Part shown: positions 29,579-34,254 of the stretch, in pieces
How the letters are laid out: every line of letters begins with the position of its first letter
Position numbering within the stretch: the stretch's first letter is position 1
NCBI GenBank assembly: GCA_036787835.1
Contig: DAIQON010000012.1
Location: 1 to 34,254 of the forward strand
DNA from: DAIQON01 sp036787835
GTDB taxonomy: Bacteria; Patescibacteriota; Saccharimonadia; Saccharimonadales; UBA4665
DNA length: 34,254 bases
Direction of reading: 5' to 3'
The notes under the pieces: model-generated
What the model was told of the DNA's origin: nothing
What the model saw: only the letters and a program-made list of their open reading frames with translations
The model's database searches: none
Translations under genes and position numbers: made by a program

Positions 29579-31600
29579 TTATGCCCTTGCCTTCGTTTGT
29601 GAACGGAACTTATTATCGATGATTTCTACTTCGCTGGCCGGAATGGTGTACTCTGTGTCGTCGTTAGTCGAGCGAATAATAATTGTTACAATAACGCCTA
29701 GCAGGCCAACGACGCCAAGCCAGACTATGTGCCAGATCATGGCAAAACCGAAGAGGAAAGCAAAACCGGCAATTATTAATCCAGCACCAGAGTTTTTCGG
29801 TAGCGTTATGTCGCTATATTTAATTGCCTGGGTCGGCTTAACTATTTCTAGTGCTTGGCTTGAAGCCTTTGGATGTTTGCTTATCCAGAATGGATCTCGG
29901 TCAGCTACAGTCGGTATCACAGCAAAATTATAGAATGGCATGGGAGAAAGTATTGACCATTCAAGTGTTCGGCCATTCCAGGGGTCGCCTGTTTTATCGA
30001 GGTTCTGTTTTCGATCCTTGATGCTGATAATTAGTTGCAAGATTTGGAAGCAAAGACCGGCGCCAATAATAAGTGCGCCTATGCCGGCGGTAATAAACAG
30101 TGGCTGCCAACCTGTCGAAGCATCGTAATGGTTAAGCCGCCTGGTAGCACCCATTAGCCCAAGTATATATAACGGGGTGAAAGCAAGAGTAAAGCCTAGG
30201 AACCAGCACCAAAAAGCGTATCTTCCGAGGTTTTCTTTCAGTTTAAAGCCTAGGACTTTTGGCAGCCAATAACTTAGGCCTGCAAAATAACCAAAGAGCA
30301 CCCCGCCGACGATCATCATATGGAAATGTGCCACCAAGAATAAACTGTTATGTAACTGGAAGTCGACTGGCGGAACAGCCATTAGGACACCGGCCATGCC
30401 GCCGATGGTGAACAAGACGACGAATCCAAGAAACCACATCATTGGCGTATTTAATCTTATCCGCCCCTGGTACATCGTAAATAACCAGTTAAATATTTTA
30501 ACGCCTGTCGGTATGGCAATGATCATCGTCATTATCCCAAAGAAGGCATTAACGTCCGACCCCGCGCCCATAGTAAAGAAGTGATGTAGCCAGACGGTAA
30601 ACGATAATATTACAATTGCCCAGATCGCCACCACCATTGAGGTGTAGCCAAATAGACTCTTTCTGGAAAAAGTTGCCACAACCTCAGAAAATATGCCAAA
30701 GGCCGGAAGAATTAGGATATATACTTCGGGGTGACCCCAGGCCCATATTAAGTTGACGTACATCATCATATTCCCGCCTCCACTTGCCGTGAAGAAATGC
30801 ATGCCAAATGTTCTATCTAGAGCTAGTAGGGTTAGAGTTACCGTTAAAATTGGGAAAGCAAATATAACTAAGCTCATTGATCCAAGGACACTCCAGGCAA
30901 ACATCGGCATTTTCATTAATGTCATACCTGGTGCCCGTTCTTTGAGAATAGTGGCTATAAAGTTAATACCAGAAAGTAGGCTACCAACTCCGGCAATTTG
31001 CAGACTCCAAATCCAGTAATCTACTCCGACTCCGGGGCTAAAGTGGAGCTCGCTAAGTGGAGGGTATGCCAACCAACCGGCTGCCGAAAACTGACCGACT
31101 ACTAAAGAAAAGTTAATCAGCAGCATCCCGGCAGTAAACAGCCAGAAGCTGATTGAGTTAAGAAACGGAAAAGCCACATCCCTAGCCCCGAGCTGTACTG
31201 GTAAAATCAGGTTAATTAAGCCGAACATGATACCCATAGCCACAAAGAAGATCATAATTGTGCCGTGAGCAGTAAAGATCTGCTGGAAGTGATTAGCGTC
31301 GAGTATGCCGTGTGATGCCCCTACCGAGGTTGCTTGTTGGGTTCGGAGTAATAACACATCAGCAAAGCCACGCAGTAACATAACTACTGCCACAGTTATA
31401 TACATGACACCAATTTTTTTCGGGTCTAATGAAGTAAGCCAGTTACGCCAAAGCCACTTCCATTTTTTAAAATAAGTAATTGCAACAAAGGCAAAAATGG
31501 CAATCAGAACCATCGATAAGGCTCCTCCGGCAGTAATTGGGTCGCTTGGGATAGCGCTAAGGCTTAACTTACCGAGCAGGATACTTGAGAAGTAAATCAC
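29579..31600 (-). CDS. cyoB: Cytochrome bo3 quinol oxidase subunit I
   Basis: The 673-residue catalytic heme-copper subunit with about 15 helices. Heme and CuB ligands are present: low-spin heme His in FTAHGTIMIFF, CuB His and cross-linked Tyr in WAWGHPEVYILILP, CuB His pair in TVWLHHFFTMG, and heme His pair in VAHFHMMIVGG. The quinol-site residues of E. coli (Arg71, Asp75, His98, Gln101) are matched by RGFADV and NHFQQIF, so it is a quinol oxidase. The D-channel region is intact (QIFTAHGTIM, GARDVAFPFLN). It overlaps cyoA by 4 bases. Confidence 0.97.
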   Translation of the reverse strand: MIYFSSILLGKLSLSAIPSDPITAGGALSMVLIAIFAFVAITYFKKWKWLWRNWLTSLDPKKIGVMYITVAVVMLLRGFADVLLLRTQQATSVGASHGILDANHFQQIFTAHGTIMIFFVAMGIMFGLINLILPVQLGARDVAFPFLNSISFWLFTAGMLLINFSLVVGQFSAAGWLAYPPLSELHFSPGVGVDYWIWSLQIAGVGSLLSGINFIATILKERAPGMTLMKMPMFAWSVLGSMSLVIFAFPILTVTLTLLALDRTFGMHFFTASGGGNMMMYVNLIWAWGHPEVYILILPAFGIFSEVVATFSRKSLFGYTSMVVAIWAIVILSFTVWLHHFFTMGAGSDVNAFFGIMTMIIAIPTGVKIFNWLFTMYQGRIRLNTPMMWFLGFVVLFTIGGMAGVLMAVPPVDFQLHNSLFLVAHFHMMIVGGVLFGYFAGLSYWLPKVLGFKLKENLGRYAFWCWFLGFTLAFTPLYILGLMGATRRLNHYDASTGWQPLFITAGIGALIIGAGLCFQILQLIISIKDRKQNLDKTGDPWNGRTLEWSILSPMPFYNFAVIPTVADRDPFWISKHPKASSQALEIVKPTQAIKYSDITLPKNSGAGLIIAGFAFLFGFAMIWHIVWLGVVGLLGVIVTIIIRSTNDDTEYTIPASEVEIIDNKFRSQTKARA

Positions 31601-32487
31601 TGCGTCGATCCGATCGTTGATGACATTTGCATGCCAGGGGCCATGTATTTATTGATAATTGAGCTGTATATATTCGGCTGAGTACTGTTATAGAAACTAA
31701 CCCGATTATTCTCAGATGGCTGGCTTAACAGAGCATATGTCTGGTAATTAAGAGGTTTTTCTGCCGACTTTGCGTTCGCTACCCAATTATTAAATTGCGC
31801 AGTAGATGAAGCGTTAGTCATAAAGTGCATCCCGGCGAAGCCATTGCCACTGATATTGGCCGAAGAGCCATAATAACTGCCCTGTGAAGTGGCCATTAGA
31901 TGAAGCTGGGTAGACATTCCTGGCATGGCGTAGATCTGACCGCTTAATTGAGGAACCCAGAAGGAATTCATTGGTGCATCAGCTGTTAAGTAAAGATTGA
32001 CTGGGGTATTAACCGGTATTTGCATTAAATTAACGCTGGCGATGTTTTGCTGCGGGTAGATAAAAAGCCACTTCCAAGTAAGAGCAACAACTTCAATGCT
32101 GATTGGTTTGGTGCTACTGGCAATCGGTTTATAAGGGTCAAGTTGATATGAAGCCCTCCAAGTTATTACCGATAGAATTAGGATTAGTGCTGACGGAATT
32201 AGCCACCATGTTGTTTCTAGGATGGCACTATGGTCAAAGTCTGGCCGATATTTTCCTTTATGGCCATCGCGGTATTTGTAGACAATATAGAAAGTAATGA
32301 CGAATACCGGTATCACAACAATTAGCATCAGGCCTCCGGCGACAAGCATAAGATTGCGCTCTTTTTGGGCGATTGGCCCCATAGGTGTAAGGACTGCTAT
32401 AACGTGGTGCGAGAAGTAATAACTGGCGAGTAAAATAACAGCTAAGACAGCCGCTAAGACAGATATAATTTTCGTTTTTTTATTCAT
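31597..32487 (-). CDS. cyoA: Cytochrome bo3 oxidase subunit II
   Basis: A 296-residue subunit with a signal anchor, two transmembrane helices (about 8-27 and 46-70) and an outer cupredoxin domain (about 125-265). The CuA ligands of cytochrome c oxidases are absent (SANISGNGFAGMHF in place of the Cys/His motif), as in quinol oxidases. Unlike E. coli CyoA there is no lipobox Cys at the N-terminus. A strong ribosome site (AGAGGGCGGGG) lies before the ATG. It is the first gene of the operon. Confidence 0.95.
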   Translation of the reverse strand: MNKKTKIISVLAAVLAVILLASYYFSHHVIAVLTPMGPIAQKERNLMLVAGGLMLIVVIPVFVITFYIVYKYRDGHKGKYRPDFDHSAILETTWWLIPSALILILSVITWRASYQLDPYKPIASSTKPISIEVVALTWKWLFIYPQQNIASVNLMQIPVNTPVNLYLTADAPMNSFWVPQLSGQIYAMPGMSTQLHLMATSQGSYYGSSANISGNGFAGMHFMTNASSTAQFNNWVANAKSAEKPLNYQTYALLSQPSENNRVSFYNSTQPNIYSSIINKYMAPGMQMSSTIGSTQ

Positions 32488-32578
32488 CCCCGCCCTCTTT
32501 AGGGTTGTTACCTAATAAAAGGTAAGCATTTTACTAACCTTTATATATTAACATCTACCACTCAAGAGTTAATAGGCT

Positions 32579-33640
32579 TTATTTATTGACTGGTTTCTGT
32601 GGGGTTAGATCACTAGGATCAACCGGGAAATAAACTTCAACTTTAGTGCCTTTTCCTACCTGGCTAGATACGGTTATGACAGCTTGGTGAATATCGGCAA
32701 TTGTTTTGGCAATAGATAGCCCAAGGCCATGACCTTCATTATCTATGGATTTTGTTCTAGAACTATTCGCCCGATAAAACCTATCGAAAATATGATCCAA
32801 AGAGTCTTTAGGGATACCCACCCCATTATCTTCAATTATAAAGACTACTCCTTGATGTTTGGCGTGTGTAGTTAGGCTAACCGATGATCCAGAGGAGCTG
32901 TATTTAAGGGCATTGTCGAGTAGGATGACCAGCATCTGGCTAATACTGGGAAAATCACCGTACATTCTTTTATCTACCAGATTGGTTTCTATTTTGATCT
33001 TTCGGTTCGAAGCCAAGTTAGTGAGCTGTCCTCTGGCGTCGAGAGCCACTTTTTCGCTACTGATAGTTTCAAAGTTTTGTCTTAACTCACTAACCTCGAG
33101 TTTGGTCAGTCGTAGCAGATTATTGATTAGGTTTTCAAGCTTTGACACTTCTTCTAAGTTACTAACAAGCGTATCACGAAGCTCTTTTTTAGAAGCTTCG
33201 TCACTTAGTAAGGCGACTTCACTTTCCATACGAAGAGCCGTAAGTGGTGTTCGGAGTTCATGACTAACATCAGCCGTGAACCTCTTTTGCTGTTCATGTG
33301 CTTCTTCAATTGGCCTTAGGGTAATTTTTGCTAATAGATAGCTAACAATACCGGCTAACATCAGGACAACCAAGTTAAAGAGCACCAAACGTAGCAGTAG
33401 AGCGTGGATCCCACTATCTATATCCTTATCTGGCCGAAGAATTGGGTTATCACGAAATACCGGAAATTGGTTGTAGATTCTTTGAGATTGTAGGTGGATG
33501 CCTCTAGCGATGTCGCTTGCCGCCAGTCTATAGACAACAATACTGAACATTAGACTGATGGTCATGGTTAAGGCGAGATAGGAGGCAGTTAGCTTAAATG
33601 TTGCTGAGCGGAACATAATTGATGATACTTTCTTTTGCAT
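32579..33640 (-). CDS. Sensor histidine kinase of a two-component system
   Basis: A 353-residue membrane kinase. Two transmembrane helices (about 17-37 and 82-105) bracket a short outer loop of about 42 residues. Then come an HisKA domain with His127 (FTADVSHELRTPLTAL) and an HATPase_c domain with VILLDNALKYSS (N box), EDNGVGIP (G1), FDRFYRA (F box) and GHGLGLSIAK (G2). It is downstream of the response regulator by 5 bases and just upstream of the cyo operon, so it may control it (inference). Confidence 0.94.
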   Translation of the reverse strand: MQKKVSSIMFRSATFKLTASYLALTMTISLMFSIVVYRLAASDIARGIHLQSQRIYNQFPVFRDNPILRPDKDIDSGIHALLLRLVLFNLVVLMLAGIVSYLLAKITLRPIEEAHEQQKRFTADVSHELRTPLTALRMESEVALLSDEASKKELRDTLVSNLEEVSKLENLINNLLRLTKLEVSELRQNFETISSEKVALDARGQLTNLASNRKIKIETNLVDKRMYGDFPSISQMLVILLDNALKYSSSGSSVSLTTHAKHQGVVFIIEDNGVGIPKDSLDHIFDRFYRANSSRTKSIDNEGHGLGLSIAKTIADIHQAVITVSSQVGKGTKVEVYFPVDPSDLTPQKPVNK

Positions 33641-33645
33641 CTTTT

Positions 33646-34254
33646 TTAGACACTGGCACTTAGTTTATAGCCGAAGCCTCTAAGCGTATGTAATAGTGCG
33701 GGTTTGTCTGGGAATGGTCGGTCGATCTTATTTCTGAGGTAGCCAATGTATACTTCGATTGTGTTTGGTAGTATGTCTGCTTCTTCGTCCCAGATGTGGC
33801 TGACGATCATATCTTTGGTTACAACCTGTCCTGGGTGATGCATGAAGTATTCTAGTAAAGAAAACTCTTTATGCGAAAGCTTGATTAGGGTATCACCTCT
33901 TTTAACATCATAAGTTTGGGGATTTAACTCTAGATCGTCTATCTTGAGCGTGGAGCCTACGGTAACCGGTGGCCTGCGGAGCAGTGCGCGAACTCTTGCG
34001 GTTAACTCATCAAAAGAAAATGGCTTTACTAGATAGTCATCTGCGCCGCTATTTAGCCCTTCAACCCGATCACCAATAGTACCTCTTGCAGTAAGCATAA
34101 TTATTGGTATAACTACGCCTTCTTGACGAACCTTTTTACATAGCTCAACGCCGTCCATACTTCCTGGCAGCATCCTATCTAGGACAATCAGGTCGTAGTC
34201 TGAATCTAGAGCATAAGACAGCCCGCTATCGGCATCATGAACCATATCAACGGC
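33646..34254 (-). CDS. OmpR/PhoB-family response regulator (5' end beyond window)
   Basis: The reading frame is open to the window edge, so the N-terminal strand of the receiver is missing. Visible: the phosphoacceptor Asp in LIVLDRMLPGSMDG, Thr and Lys switch residues in IIMLTARG and DDYLVKPFSF, and a C-terminal winged helix (about the last 95 residues) with LSHKEFSLLEYFMHHPGQVV, SNTIEVYIGYLRNKID-like NTIEVYIGYLRNKI, and TLRGFGYKL. It is paired with the downstream histidine kinase. Confidence 0.93.
   Translation of the reverse strand, partial: AVDMVHDADSGLSYALDSDYDLIVLDRMLPGSMDGVELCKKVRQEGVVIPIIMLTARGTIGDRVEGLNSGADDYLVKPFSFDELTARVRALLRRPPVTVGSTLKIDDLELNPQTYDVKRGDTLIKLSHKEFSLLEYFMHHPGQVVTKDMIVSHIWDEEADILPNTIEVYIGYLRNKIDRPFPDKPALLHTLRGFGYKLSASV

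Overview
The gene content suggests a member of Candidatus Saccharibacteria (TM7, Patescibacteria), probably a free-living or soil/aquatic type. Evidence: small compact gene set, standard stop codons, a complete F1Fo ATP synthase operon, and a quinol-only respiratory chain (NDH-2, a D-lactate/glycolate-type FAD dehydrogenase, cytochrome bo3 cyoABCDE) with no visible biosynthetic pathways. This is inferred from gene content; no database search was possible.

Region 1 (about 1-5.7 kb) is accessory. Two unknown plus-strand genes are followed by an array of small unrelated minus-strand genes: an XRE regulator, a membrane-anchored protein, a GNAT acetyltransferase and unknown proteins. The array sits directly downstream (3') of tRNA-Asn(GTT). 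It is punctuated by about 32-bp repeats that mimic the 3' end of a tRNA, including the CCA. Four of the genes start from a near-identical promoter whose -35/-10 spacer carries a palindrome, and each ATG lies only about 2 nt or less from the expected transcription start. Gene remnants, a nonsense-interrupted Mrr-type nuclease and a decayed tRNA fragment show repeated insertion and decay. It looks like an integron-like or tRNA-island cassette array with no recombinase in view.

Region 2 (5.7-11.3 kb) holds smpB, a membrane-anchored glycoside hydrolase overlapping a divergent family 2 glycosyltransferase, a small P-loop kinase, a diacylglycerol/NAD-kinase-fold protein, a CobO/BtuR-type adenosyltransferase, an unknown gene and a glutaredoxin.

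Region 3 (11.3-18.1 kb) is the ATP synthase operon in standard order (atpI/Z-like, B, E, F, H, A, G, D, C). It converges on mscL, which has a zinc-ribbon tail.

Region 4 (18.7-27.7 kb) holds an atypical aquaporin, a large UvrD-type helicase/nuclease, NDH-2, a secreted GH26-like enzyme, a FAD-linked dehydrogenase, and a short leader/terminator arrangement before a 62-aa gene.

Region 5 (27.7-34.25 kb, minus strand) is cyoABCDE preceded by a two-component system whose response regulator runs off the window end. Together NDH-2 and the FAD dehydrogenase would feed electrons to a quinone pool, cytochrome bo3 would oxidise the quinol and pump protons, and the ATP synthase would use the gradient. No quinone biosynthesis is in the window, so quinone may be scavenged. 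No stretch longer than 300 bases lacks a gene.
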